Shown here piece by piece: positions 25,525 to 35,921 of a stretch of DNA of 64,000 nt. This DNA comes from Alligator mississippiensis (Eukaryota > Chordata > Crocodylia > Alligatoridae). The notes under the pieces are model-generated. The model searched no databases and was not told the DNA's origin. It saw only the letters and a list, made by a program, of their open reading frames with translations. Made by a program: the position numbers and the translations under genes. Position 1 is the stretch's first letter; the number at the start of each line of letters is the position of its first letter. The DNA is taken from contig NC_081835.1 in assembly GCF_030867095.1 (NCBI RefSeq), positions 23,072,501 through 23,136,500 of the forward strand, read 5' to 3'.

Positions 25525-25828
25525 CAGACATTACACTTGTCCCAGGATAAACCATGTTATCCCAGGACAAAGTCATTAAGCTGTTCATGCCCATTGTCCC
25601 AGGAGAAATCCTAAAAAGTTTCATGGATAGGAAATACCAACAGTTTATCCTGGGACATTGCAAAGTGCATCTGAATGGTGATTCCAGGATTACATCATTG
25701 GATCAATAGCAGCACAGTGGCAGTGCACTCAGCCACTCAGTAAACCCTGATTGGAAGGACAATGTTTGCACACACCTATTCCAGGACAAACACTGACACA
25801 ACCCGTCCAGGGACAAATGTAACACCTG
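25525..25828. mobile_element. Short inverted-repeat element with GTCCCAGG motifs
   Basis: Ends are inverted and similar: CAGACATTACACTTGTCCC on the left and, read on the other strand, CAGGTGTTACATTTGTCCC on the right. The interior carries further copies of the CCAGGA(T/C)AAA word in both orientations (near 25,536, 25,559, 25,597, 25,652, 25,781 and 25,808). The 304-bp length and lack of coding capacity fit a MITE. No clear target duplication was found, so the superfamily is open, although CAG ends would suit hAT. Confidence 0.6.
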
Positions 25829-26779
25829 TTTCTAGCCACAGGGAATAGACTATCAGTCAGAACTAAGTATAGACCTTCTGAAAATCAAGCTCCTTTAAGA
25901 TGTCTCAAATTGGGCATCCAAATACTGTTGCATCTGAAATCACTAGTCATTTCTGAAAGCACTGGGTCACCAGTCACAGACTGGTACTATAAAGCCATCA
26001 ATGCTTATGAAATTCCAAGTGGTATACCACACTGCAGTATGTCTCCCCAGCAACATGGCCTACCACAAGAATGCCAAACCTGTCCTCCACTCTGTACATT
26101 GGCATCCCACAGAATATCAAATCATGTACAAGGTCTCTGTTATTGTCTTCTAGGCATCCAGTGATCTGTGCTCTAATATCTAAAACAATGCCTAAAGTGC
26201 TGGAATGGAAACTGTTTCAATAACTTTGCTCCTCTAACACAAGAGAAATTTCTTCTGAGAGGCAAAAGGTCATTTGTGTGGGAGGTAGGACTTTCTTGGG
26301 GGACAGGAGCTAAGGATGATCATAAACCCCAACACTTTCCACTCCAAGTGTAAGGTACATTTCTCGACCATGTTTTATAACATAAACATATAATAGTGTT
26401 TGTATGTGAAATTAAGTGTGCATATACACGCACACACACACAACTAAATAATATAAACTAACATAACAAAACTCCACTGCATATATATCACTCACTGGTA
26501 GAGGGTGAGAAAAAAGCATGAGAGAGATACTACTTAAATTCCCTTGAATACTAAGGTGATAAACCTGATAAAAGAGCGTATATAGACTAGACTACTGTCT
26601 TTTGGGGCCTGTTATTTCTGAGCTGCTATTTTGCATGGAAAATGAGAGTGGCTTTGAGAGACACTTTGGCCATGTCTACTCTAATGACAACCAGTACATT
26701 GGAAAAGAGGAGAAAATAGAATGGACTCAAAAGACTTGAAAGTTTTGAAGGACATTTCTTTCTTTAATATAAGCACTTA
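25829..26779. other. Intergenic DNA, no gene recognised
   Basis: Contains a short CA tract near 26,430 and nothing else I can identify. Confidence 0.5.
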
Positions 26780-26787
26780 GCAGTAGG

Positions 26788-27622
26788 TAGGGCTGTATGA
26801 AGCTTTGGTCCCTGATTTGATTTGGTGGAGATCTGGCTCAATTCAGTGGCCCAATCTCCAAATCTGAATCAAATCAGAGGACCCTTTAATCTCTCTGAAT
26901 TGAATTGGAACCCTCCAAACTGATTTGGAGAGATTTGGAAAGATTCAGCGATTTGGACACAGGCACAGTTTTAAATGTTTTTTCCACATACCTGTAGGTA
27001 GGAGGTGGCTCATGAGTGCTAAGATGCTGGGGTGCACGGGGTGTCCCACAGAAGCATGGGGGGGATCCCCAGCGTGCTTGGCAGCAGACCTGGAAGTAGA
27101 CCAGAAACACTTCCTGTCCACTTCTGGGTCCTCTGGAGAGCATGCTGGTGGCCCCCCCGTGTCTCCCAGCTTGGCGACTGGTGCCTCCTGGGTCGGGGGG
27201 ACACTCAAGGTTGCCCTGTGGCCAATCGCTGAGCTGGGGGGAGCGGGGGGGCCCGCACATTCCCCAGTAGACTTGGAAGTGGACCCGAAGTACTTCTGGT
27301 TCCACTTCTGGGTTTGCTGCTAAGCACATGGGGGCCCCCCCTGCACTCCTGTGGGACACTCCATGCACTCCAGCATCACTGTGTTCACAAGCTATGAATG
27401 CTGTTTTTTCTATATACCTGGTACCTTGAGGTATGTAGAAAAAACATTTAAAGCTGTGTCTGTGTCCAAATCACTGATTCTCCGAAACAGCATCAAATCT
27501 TCAATTTGGATTCAGCCAAATCAAATCAGGGACAATGATCTGAATCAATGAACTGAATCACTGTTCATGATTTGGGTTGAATCTGAATCCAAATTGAATA
27601 GGGCCCACTTTGCATACCCCTA
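26788..27622 (+). mobile_element. Foldback hAT-like element, complete copy
   Basis: An 835-bp element from TAGGGCTGTATGAAGC (26788) to GCATACCCCTA (27622), flanked by 8-bp duplications GCAGTAGG (26780-26787) and GCTGTAGG (27623-27630), 7 of 8 matching. Structure is symmetrical: terminal repeat, arm rich in GATTTGG words, inner block AAATGTTTTTTCCACATACC, GC-rich core with two imperfect 40-bp palindromes, then the mirrored inner block (GGTATGTAGAAAAAACATTT), arm and end. TA(G)GG ends with 8-bp duplications indicate hAT. It encodes nothing: the 160-codon open frame through the core is a by-product of GC richness. Confidence 0.88.
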
Positions 27623-27930
27623 GCTGTAGGTACACTTAAAAACAAGAGAACCTTATGAAAACAAAACACCTGACTCCTTCATGGAGAGAGGATGATAAAA
27701 TGGAGCACATTTGACAAATATTAATTGGATCACTTAATGAACTATTGGAAGGCATTCAGACATTATGATGATGAAGGCCATGCAATAATCTGGACAGAAT
27801 ACAAAAGAGCACTCAGCTTATTACCCAGTGGAAACCTATTGTCTTTGAAGAGGTCCCTCCAGTGACCACTCATTCATCAAATCAGAGGACCCTTTCTCTT
27901 TCACTAGTAATTGCACTGTCCTATAAATAG

Positions 27931-28725
27931 TAGGGCTGTGCAAAATGGGCCCTATTTGATTCAGATTTGATCCGAATTGGGGACAGTGATCCGATCCATT
28001 GATTTGGATCACTATCGCTGATTCGATTTGGCTAAATCCAAATCTGAAGATTCAATGCTGATTCGGTGAATCAGCAGTTTGGACACAGGTACAGCTTTAA
28101 AAGTTTTTTTCTACATACCTTGAGGTAGCAGCATGGGTTGTGATCACTGTGATGCTGGGGCACATGAAGTGTGCGTGCGTCTCTCCAGTGTGCTCAGCAG
28201 CAAACTCAGAAGTGGACCAGAAGTACTTTTGGTCCACTTCTGGGTCTGCCAAGGAGTGGGCAGGTGGGCCCCCCTCACCCTGCTGAGTGCAGCTGCAGGG
28301 TGACCCCAGATCCCCCCCAGACCCAGGTGGCACCAGTCACTGAGCTGGGAGGGTGCAGGGGTCCCCCCTGCGCACTCCCCAGTGGACCAGGAAGTGGACC
28401 AGAAGAGCTTCTGGTCCACTTCCGGGTCTGCTGCTGAGCATGCTGGGGAGCCCCCCCATACTTCTGTGGGATGCTGCATCTGCCCCAGCACCACAGTGTT
28501 CAGAGCCCCTGCTACCTAGAAGTATGTAGAAAAAAACATTTAAAGCTGCATCTACATCTGAAACACTGAATCTGTCCAAATCACTTTGAATTGATTTGGA
28601 GGTTCTGAATTGATTCAAAGAGATTAAAGGGTCCTCTGATTCAATTCAGATTCAGAGATTCAGCCACCAAATTGAGCCGAATCTCCACAAAATTGAATCA
28701 GGGACTGAAGCTTCGCACAGCCCTA
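27931..28725 (-). mobile_element. Foldback hAT-like element, complete copy with perfect TSD
   Basis: A 795-bp copy inverted relative to the one at 26,788, from TAGGGCTGTGCAAAATGGGC to CTTCGCACAGCCCTA, flanked by a perfect 8-bp duplication ATAAATAG (27923-27930 and 28726-28733). The arms, inner blocks and GC-rich core with two palindromic AGAAGTGGACCAGAAG units are all present. It is the clearest evidence in the window that this family is a hAT-type non-autonomous transposon. Confidence 0.92.
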
Positions 28726-29007
28726 ATAAATAGCTTTCCTATGAATTCACATTTTTCTATAGAGCCACAGTCTCATTGTCAGTGAAAAGGCTGATGTCCA
28801 TAATCTTTGCAGCTGCAACACATTCAGGAGTGGAAGGGAAATGGCAGCTAGGATCTGCACCCTTTATATGACTACTTTTGCAGCCTCAGCATAGTGACAG
28901 CAGCTGCAATCCTCAATGCACCCTACATGACACTTTTGATCAATAGATCAAATTTTCACATGTACATTAAATATTGCATTAAAGCTGCTAGAACCAGGTA
29001 AGAACAA

Positions 29008-29960
29008 TCATAGAAACTTAGAAAAGTAGAGATGGAAGGGACCTTAGGATGTCACGTAGTCCAGGGGTTCTCAATCCCTGGGCCACGGTGGGTTGGCTGC
29101 CAGTCTGCAGCATGGTCGGCTGCTGGACCGGAAGTGGCCCCTCAAGAGCTGGGTGGAGAGACCATGGCTCATTCTGCAAGGCACACAGCAGCATGGGGTT
29201 TGGCCCACTGCCCTGCCCGGTTTTAGGGGTATCCTTACCCGTCTTCTGGCTGGAAATTCGAGCCGTGGTTGGCTGTGACTACTGGGCTGTGGTTTGCTGG
29301 GCCACAGCATAAAAACTTTGGGAACCCCTGATTTAGTCCAAACTACTGGTGAAGGCAGGATCATCTGTGACTAAACTATAACAGTCAAATTTTTGTCTAC
29401 CCTGCTTGCTCTTAAAAGCATCTAAGGATGGAGTTTCATAGCCTATTCCAGTGCTTGACCACTCTCTTATTGAGAAAGTTCTTCCTAACATCCAGCTTAA
29501 ATTTTCCCATCCTACAACCTGCCACCACAGAAAATACGCTCTTTTCATCTTCCATATAACCACTCTTCAGGTATTTGAAGACTGTTACCAAATTCTCACC
29601 TCATTCTTCTGTTCTCCAACCTAAATAACTCTAGTTCTTTTAGCCTGTCCTCATAAGGCATGTTTCCCAGGCCTCTAATCATTTTTGCTCCCTGCTAGTC
29701 TTTTATAATGTGTCCACATCTTTCTTGCAGTGAGGGGCACAAAACAAGCAACATGTCTATTAATACATCCCAGTATCATATTGGCTTGTTTTGCAACCAG
29801 ATCAAATTTATATTTACCTTATAGTCCACTGTAACCTCTGGGTCCCTTTTTGCAGTACTGCAGCCTAGTTAGTCATTCCTCAAACTATATTTGTGCATGT
29901 GATTGCTCTGTTCAATTGCAGGATTTTGCACTTATCCTTGTAGAATTTCATTTGATTGAT
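29008..29960 (-). mobile_element. CR1 LINE copy 3, old, interrupted by a hAT element
   Basis: An antisense CR1 3' region. It starts with a TCATAGAAACTTAGAAAAG terminus followed by GATGGAAGGGACCTTAGGA. After the inserted hAT element it continues with blocks familiar from CR1 3' ends (GAAAGTTCTTCCTAACATCC, CTTTTAGCCTGTCCTCATAAGG, GGATTTTGCACTTATCC). Divergence is high and no long frame survives, so this is older than the other CR1 copies here. Confidence 0.82.
29062..29330. mobile_element. Short non-autonomous hAT element inside CR1 copy 3
   Basis: A 269-bp insert with inverted ends CAGGGGTTCTCAA and (other strand) CAGGGGTTCCCAA. Flanks ACGTAGTC (29054-29061) and ATTTAGTC (29331-29338) match at 6 of 8 positions, as expected for a decayed 8-bp hAT duplication. 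It splits the CR1 at 29,061/29,331. No transposase remains. Confidence 0.85.
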
Positions 29961-30106
29961 TATAGGAGAGAAAGATACACGGCCTGTGTTGTGGTGGTTT
30001 GGGCAGACATGTTTATCATGCTATACTCTTTGGCTAAATACAGTCAGTCAAAAATCCTGAGATTGAATCGATCGCTCTTCACTCGTTTCTGTGAAGATAA
30101 TGATAA

Positions 30107-31256
30107 CTGAACTCAAGTTCACTTTTCAGTTGGGAAAAGCAACCAGATGCTTTCACTGGCCCAGGCCGGAAGACAGGGGCAGCTTCCAGCCAGCCAGCCA
30201 TTGCTAAGCCCAGCTGAGTAGGGGCTATCCCTGATTGGCTGCTCAACACATGTCCCAACCCCTTGCTTTCCCCCATAGGGTGGGTTGGGCCAAGGCTGGG
30301 GTAACCCCCTGGAGTGGGGCTCTCCCCACATGGGCAGATGCCTAGCTTGGTGGGGGAGCTGGAGCCAGCCCAGAGGACTGCTCCCCCTACCTCCCCCCCA
30401 TGGGGATGGCACTGAGCTGTAGCCTAACCATGCAGGGGAGGGGACTGGGGGAAAATCCCCTTCTGATTCCATGGAAAAGCAGACTAGAGCTCAGGGGACC
30501 TTGACATAGGGTGAAGGAAACCCCCTGGGGCATGGGGCTCCCCCTTGTGGGGAGATGTCCAACTTGGGGAGGGGGCTGGCACTTGTCCGGGGGACTGCTT
30601 CCCCCTACCACCTGTGGGTACAGGACTGAGCCATGGCTCAACCACATAAGGTACAGGGTGGGGGAGGGAATCCCCCTTTGCTCCCACCACAGAGCAGACT
30701 AGGGCTTGGGGGACCCCGAGCTGGGGCTGGGAGCTCTTTTCTCCCACCTCCTGCCTCCCTCCCCCCTGCAGGGCTGACAGGTGCAGGAAAGATGCAAGCT
30801 TGGGAGCAGATGCAGAGGCTTTGCTGCTTCAGCTGTGTGACAGCCCAGGGGCAGGGCCAGCTAGGCTCTTGGCTGGAACAGTGGAATATAAGCCATGTTC
30901 TGGTGGGGTGCCCTGTGAAGGGGGGCTAGTAGGGAGCCCCATAGCATCCTGACATCCTGGGGACTGCAAGGTAACTTTTTGCTGGAGGGGATCTGGGACA
31001 GAAGTTCGATGGATTGGTCTAACCTAAAGTGATTCAATCTGATTGTAACAAGGAGCCAGGGGCTCACCTTTACTGTAAGGAAGAAACAAAAGCAGGGAGA
31101 TCCCCAGGTTGGGAAGGCTGCTTCTTATGAGCTGCAAGAGAACAGGCTGCCAGGGACTTAGAGGCTATTTGCAGAGCCCACTTGGGCAGCAGAGTGCCTA
31201 TCACAGAGCATGTGGCTCTGCAATAGTACAATAGGACAGAGCCCTGCTTGAGCAAC
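30107..31256. repeat. GC-rich repeat block upstream of the gypsy element
   Basis: A GC-rich block without coding evidence, holding two tandem units of about 210 bp (30304-30518 and 30519-30725). Each unit starts ACCCCCTGG and contains AGATG(C/T)C..A(A/G)CTTGG..GACTGCT..CCCCCTAC and later GCAGACTAG(A/G)GCT. A further partial unit precedes them. Similar GC-rich sequence resumes after the gypsy element (35927-36500), so the retrotransposon probably landed in a pre-existing repeat, perhaps an old LTR. Confidence 0.5.
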
Positions 31257-31261
31257 AGGGA

Positions 31262-31491
31262 TGTAACAATATGTAGAGATCTCAGAGGTAAAATGAGCAG
31301 CAGCAGAAAGGAGGAGTCTGAAGGAGGAACAGGACATGAGGGGGAGGAGACAGGAAGAAGAGGAGAGTTAGAGAGGCTGCGGGAGAACAGCAGGCCCTGT
31401 AACAGCTCTGTAAGAAACTGCTATAATAAAGACACTGTTTATATTAAGTAGGGAGCTGCTCCTTGATTACCCAGACAGGTCACATGAAACA
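31262..31491 (+). repeat. 5' LTR of the gypsy element
   Basis: 230 bp from TGTAACAATATG to ATGAAACA, giving the canonical TG...CA ends. It includes a purine-rich region (31305-31385) and CTATAATAAAGACACTG near 31421, where AATAAA may serve as polyadenylation signal. It should contain the element's promoter, but no TATA box is certain. Confidence 0.93.
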
Positions 31492-31509
31492 TGGTGGCAG
31501 CAGAAAGTC
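31492..31509 (+). other. Primer-binding site
   Basis: TGGTGGCAGCAGAAAGTC begins directly after the LTR, and the leading TGG matches the CCA end of a tRNA as expected for minus-strand priming. The tRNA species was not identified. Confidence 0.7.
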
Positions 31510-31576
31510 TGTGAAGAAGCCCAGGAGAAGAGAGGGACCTGGGCTCCAGCAGTGATTCAAACAGAGTGCAAGAAGC

Positions 31577-32117
31577 ATGGAGGGACTGAAGCCTCTGGGA
31601 CATCTGGATTTCAACACAAAGAGCCTGGCACAGACATTGAAACAATGGAAGCAAGAATTCAGTCTGTACCATGGCTGATAAAGAAGAGAAAATAAAGGTA
31701 AAGCTGTTTTACTATCTAGTGGGGGGAAAAGGCCATGAAGTAAGTGCGACACTGGTGGCAGGGAACCCGGACACACTAGAACAGTTAATAGAAGCATTTG
31801 ATGCATACTGTTACCCCAGGAAAAATGAGACTGTAGAGAGATATCAGTTTTTCACCCAAAACCAAGAGGAAGAAGAAGGAATAGAGGCCTATATTACAGC
31901 ACTGAAAACTCTGGCACCCTCATGCAGCTTTGGAAACATAAACGACTCCCTAATCAGGGACAGGATTGTGTGTGGCACACGGGACTCTGCCCTGATGGAG
32001 AGACTACTAAGAGAGGTAGATCTAACCCTGGAAAAGCGTCATCAAATTGCAAGAGCAGCAGAATTGTCTAAACAAAGGATCAAAATGATACAGAGCAGGT
32101 GCACAGGCTCAACCTAA
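31577..32117 (+). pseudogene. gypsy gag (capsid-like) remnant
   Basis: An ATG at 31577 opens a frame that continues for 33 codons (LDFNTKSLAQTLKQWKQEF) and then stops; the protein goes on in another frame from about 31671 to 32117, pointing to a small frameshift near 31668. The main piece (148 codons) has gag features: LFYYLVGGKGHEV, ETVERYQFFTQNQEEEEGIE and LIRDRIVCGTRDSALMERLL, the helical capsid-like region that packages element RNA into particles. It runs into the zinc-knuckle region through a second frame change around 32100. Confidence 0.87.
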
Positions 32118-32782
32118 AGGACTCTGGAAATCAGGAACCTGACAGGCCAATTGCAAACACCAACAATGTGATTCAGTGCATATACTGTGGGAAGCTACAT
32201 GAAAGGCAGAAGAACAAATGCCCAGCCTATGGAAAAGAGTGCAAGAAATGTGGAAAAAAGAATAATTTCAGGGGTCAGTGCTGTAGCCACCCAAATAGAC
32301 AAAAAACAGTCCATGCAGTGATGAGAGATCAGGAGACTACAGATGAGGAGGAAGTTTTCAGTGTAAATTTGACAGATTCACAGATGCACAGAATACACAA
32401 ATTACAGAAAAAAGTGGGCAACAACTCAGCCATATTTGCGACTATGACGATAGAGCAAAGACCTATAAGATTCCAGGTGGATTGTGGAGCCATTTGCAAT
32501 GTCCTTCCTGTGAATTTATTGAGTAGCAGCATCAGAATGAAAAAATGTCATCAAGTCCTGTTAATGTATAACAAAACAACTGTGAGGCCACGGGGAAAAT
32601 GCCAGCTGACTTTAATAAATCCACACAACAAGAAACAGTACTGCCTGGAATTTATCGTGATTGACAGGGTAGACACCCATCCACTGCTGGGCAACTGGGC
32701 AGCACAGGCCATGGATTTAATTACCGCGCAACACCACAACATCCTCCAGGTCACAGAAGAGCAAGAACGGTCATTAGCTTAA
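32099..32782 (+). pseudogene. gypsy nucleocapsid zinc knuckles and aspartic protease
   Basis: A 227-codon frame. Residues 27-41 form a CX2CX3HX6C zinc knuckle (CIYCGKLHERQKNKC). A second knuckle-like motif (48-61) has Asn at the position where His is expected. Residues 122-135 hold the retropepsin active-site region, but the usual D(S/T)G is DCG at 128-130, followed by NVLP. The frame ends with LLGNWAAQAMDLI and a TAA at 32780-32782, after which the same frame continues into RT. The protease would process Gag-Pol; the altered active site makes activity doubtful. Confidence 0.87.
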
Positions 32783-33860
32783 CTACCTAACATTCTGTTA
32801 AGATATGGAGACATATTCCAAGGCACTGGACCCTTTGATGGCAAACTGAAGTTAGAAATAGATCCACAGGTGCAACCAGTACAGCTACCAAAACGCAGAG
32901 TTTCGCTAGCCCTGCTGGAGCCACTGAAGAAAGAATTGACAAACCTGCAGAAAAAAGGCATCCTCACACCAGCTGAAAAAAGGACTGACTGGATCAGCAG
33001 CCTAGTAGAAGTAAGGAAGCCATCAGGCAAACTGAGAATCTGCATTGATCCAAAACCACTTAACACTCAAAAGAAGCCAATATCTACTACCAGCAATTGA
33101 GGATGTACTACCTGACCTGTCTAGGGCAAAAGTGTTCCCGGTTTGCGATGTCAAGAATGGATTTTGGCATGTGGAGCTAGATGAATCTTCCAGCCACCTG
33201 AAAACCTTTAGCACACCCTTTGGCAGGTCTTGTTGATTAAGGATGCCCATGGGGATCAGTCCAGCACCAGAAGATTTCCAGCAGAAACTGAACCAGGAGC
33301 TGGAAGGTCTTCCAGGTATCAAGATTGTGGTTGATGATATTCTTGTCATAGGAGAAGGGGATGATAAGGAAGAGGCAATCCATGACCATGACGCCAAACT
33401 GCAACAACTCCTTAACAGACACTGGGATAGGAACATTAAACTGAATGCCGACAAAATATAGCTAAGAAGAATGGAATTACCTTGCATTGGACATCTGCTG
33501 ACTTTGGAAGGACTATGGCCAGACCCAGAAAAGGTGAGAACCATTATGGACATGCCTGGACCACAAGATGTCAAAGGAGTTCAGCGCCTTATTGAGATGG
33601 TTAACTATCTGTCCAAATTTGGGGCACACTTGGCTAATGCTTGTGTGCCACTCAGGTTGCTAACACACAATAATGAAGCCTGGGAATGGGCACAGACCCA
33701 AGAGGAGGCATTCAAAAGAATTAAAAAACTCATCAGCGAGGCCCCAACACTGAAGTACTACAACACAGCTGAGCAACTAGTACTACAGTGTCATGCATCA
33801 ATCAGAAGGAGGTCTGGGAGCAGTACTGATGGAGAACCAGCAGCCTGTAGCTTTTGCTAG
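32783..33860 (+). pseudogene. gypsy reverse transcriptase
   Basis: RT blocks follow the protease. LPNILLRYGDIFQG and LTNLQKKGILTPAEKRTDWI are in the protease frame to 33100. After a frameshift near 33070 come FPVCDVKNGFWHVELDE, an in-frame TGA after FGRSC, MPMGISPAPEDFQ, and the catalytic block IVVDDILVIGEG (about 33327-33362), with both aspartates present. An in-frame TAG after LNADKI (33459-33461) precedes CIGHLLTLEGLWPDPEKVR and the connection region NYLSKFGAHLA. The enzyme makes cDNA from element RNA in particles. One frameshift and two internal stops disable it. Confidence 0.9.
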
Positions 33861-34190
33861 TAGAGAAATGACTGAAACTGAAAGGAGATACGCACAGATA
33901 GAAAAGGAGTTACTAGCAGTATTGTTTGGACTGGAATGGTTCCACCAGTTCACTTTTGGACAGAGAGTAGATGTAAATCAGATCACAAACAATTAGAGAT
34001 CATAATGAAAAAACCCTTGCTGAGTGCTCCTAAGAGACTTCAATGCATGCTGCTGAGACTCCAGGCCTATGATGTGAGTATAAAATACTACCCAGGGAAG
34101 TCTCTGCAAGTGGCAGACGCACTAAGTAGAGCATACCTTCCAGAGTGCAGCACAGATGGATCTGTAGAACAGGAGACAAGAGTCCATTAA
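33793..34190 (+). pseudogene. gypsy RNase H and tether
   Basis: RNase H motifs GLGAVLMENQQPVAFASREM, YAQIEKELLAVLFGLEWFHQ and FTFGQRVDV lie in one frame (33793-33996). The domain finishes in another frame (LLRLQAYDVSIKYYPGKSLQ and VADALSRAYLPE, to 34190), so at least one frameshift separates them near 33960. RNase H removes the RNA strand of the hybrid during reverse transcription. 34191-34431 is the diverged link to integrase. Confidence 0.88.
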
Positions 34191-34431
34191 TATGGTACAA
34201 GACTTACCCATCTCCAAAAGCAGTCTCAAAGCAATACAACAGAGTACAGAACAGGAAGGTGTGCTACAAGCAGTTAAATGAACCATCCTAGAGGGTTGGC
34301 CACAGCACAAAGCACAAGTACCACCGGAAGTTGCTGCATATTACCAATGGAGGGATGAACTATGTACACAGGATAGAATTCTGTTAAAGGGAGACAGGGC
34401 ACTGATCCCAGCAGCTCTGCAGCGAGACATC

Positions 34432-34990
34432 ATGAACCGACTCCATGCTTCACATACGGAATGCCTGAGGAGAGCACGGGAGTGCATCTACTGGCCAGGC
34501 AGGAATGCCCACTTGAGAACATACATGGAGCAGTGTGAGGTGTGCAAGGAATACAGTGACGAACAGCAAAAAGAGACATTGAACCCTCATGACATCCCCT
34601 CTCGGCCCTGGGAGAAGTTAGGGACTGACTTGTTCAATGTCAATGACAGAAACTATATGGTCACTGTGGACTACTATTCCAATTTTTGGGAGGTGCATTA
34701 CCTTGAAGACACTCAGGCAAGGATGGTAAAGGCTCATTTTATGCGGCATGGGATACCTGACACTCTGTTCTCAGACAATGGCCCACAATATATCTCAAGA
34801 GTATTCAAACAGTTCTGCACTAAATAGGAATTCCAGCACAAGACTACATCCCCTGGATACCCACAAAGCAATGGGAAGGCTGAATCAGCAGTAAAGACAG
34901 CCAAGAGACTCTTGTTGAAGGCAAATAAGACTGCAGGGGATCCCTATTTGGCTCTGTTGGACCACATCACAACACACCCTTCCAAGGAAT
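34432..34990 (+). pseudogene. gypsy integrase
   Basis: The zinc-binding N-terminus is visible (LHASHTECLRRARECIYW ... CEVCKEY), followed by the catalytic core with the first Asp in WEKLGTDLFNV and the second in DTLFSDNGPQY. A TAG at 34825-34827 interrupts the frame. The third acidic residue follows downstream in the same frame in SNGKAESAVKTAKRLL (about 34870-34917). Between VHYLEDTQ and KAHFMRHGIP the core is shorter than usual, suggesting a small deletion. Integrase inserts the cDNA and here generated the 5-bp AGGGA duplication when the element was active. Confidence 0.9.
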
Positions 34991-35210
34991 AGACAGCAGC
35001 CCAGCCCAAAGATTAATGGGCCAGAGAACTAAGACATTACTCCCAATGAGAGACTGTTTGCTACAACTCCAGGGGGGAAGGGGTGACAGTACATGAAAGT
35101 AGCTAAAAAAGTAACAGTCTCAGCAAGTATCACAGTATAACAAAGGAGCCAGGGACCTGAGACCACAGTGCAGAGAGGAAAAAGTTTGGGTACAACCAGT
35201 AAGTCCACAT

Positions 35211-35561
35211 GTGAAAGAATGGCAAAAGTCCACTGTTGAGAGAGCAGTGGGAAATAGATCCTACGAAGTTGACACAGATAGTAGACAGCGGCTGAGATGT
35301 AACCAGAAGCAGCTGCGGAGAGCTGGCAGAGTGGAAATACAAGTGAGCAAAAGATTCCAGGATCAGGACCAAGACAACTTTGACAACTGGTCAGTCATCA
35401 GTGAGCCCCAGATAGGGGAGAAAGATGCCATGGACTCCGCAAAGGAAAGAGATACACTAGCAGAGTCCAGCCTGCACAACAAAGATATGGACAGAACAGA
35501 AGCAGCCGTAACACCCAGAAAAATCAACCAAACAAGAAGTGGGAGGCTGGTGAGTGGATAA
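35211..35561 (+). pseudogene. gypsy integrase C-terminal tail
   Basis: A 116-codon frame starting near 35211 includes ERAVGNRSYEVDTDSRQRLR and CNQKQLRRAG, the kind of region that follows the gypsy integrase core, then a charged tail (FQDQDQDNFDNWS, NQTRSGRLVSG). It ends about 130 bp before the 3' LTR. No transmembrane or envelope-like sequence is seen. Confidence 0.75.
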
Positions 35562-35678
35562 CTATAAGCCCTAAAGAACACTGCAGACCAGCAGTAAAGG
35601 CTCAGTCTCCATGGTGGGCTATTTGCTAGCAACCTCTGGCCCAACCAGGGGAATAAGTTAATCATCTGTTTTGAACTG

Positions 35679-35691
35679 TTGAAAGGAAAGA
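35679..35691 (+). other. Polypurine tract
   Basis: GTTGAAAGGAAAGA-type purine-rich sequence lies directly upstream of the 3' LTR, the expected primer site for plus-strand synthesis. Confidence 0.7.
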
Positions 35692-35921
35692 AGTCACAAT
35701 ATGTATAGATCTCAGAGGCAAAACCAGCAGCAGCAGAAAGGAGGAGTCTGAAGGAGGAACAGGACATGAGGGGGAGGAGACAGGAAGAAGAGGAGAGTTA
35801 GAGAGGTTGTGGGAGAACAGCAGGCCCTGTAACAGCTCTGTAAGAAACTGCTATAATAAAGACACTGTTTATATTAAGTAGGGAGCTGCTTCTTGATTAC
35901 CCAGACAGGTCAAATGAAACA
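35692..35921 (+). repeat. 3' LTR of the gypsy element
   Basis: 230 bp, the same length as the 5' LTR and differing at about 10 positions. Its first base has mutated (AGTCACAATATG instead of a TG start), while the ATGAAACA end is intact and is followed by the AGGGA duplication. Confidence 0.93.

Noticed and set aside
26886..27368. 160-codon open frame on the minus strand
   Set aside because: It lies wholly within the GC-rich core of a non-autonomous hAT-like element; its proline- and glycine-rich product follows from composition.
31577..35561. Possible domesticated gypsy gag or pol gene
   Set aside because: Stops and frameshifts interrupt almost every domain and the LTRs and target duplication are intact, so it is a dead retrotransposon and not a host gene.
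35211..35561. Possible envelope-like gene downstream of gypsy integrase
   Set aside because: The frame is charged and hydrophilic with no signal peptide or membrane segment, and its start resembles the post-integrase tail of pol.
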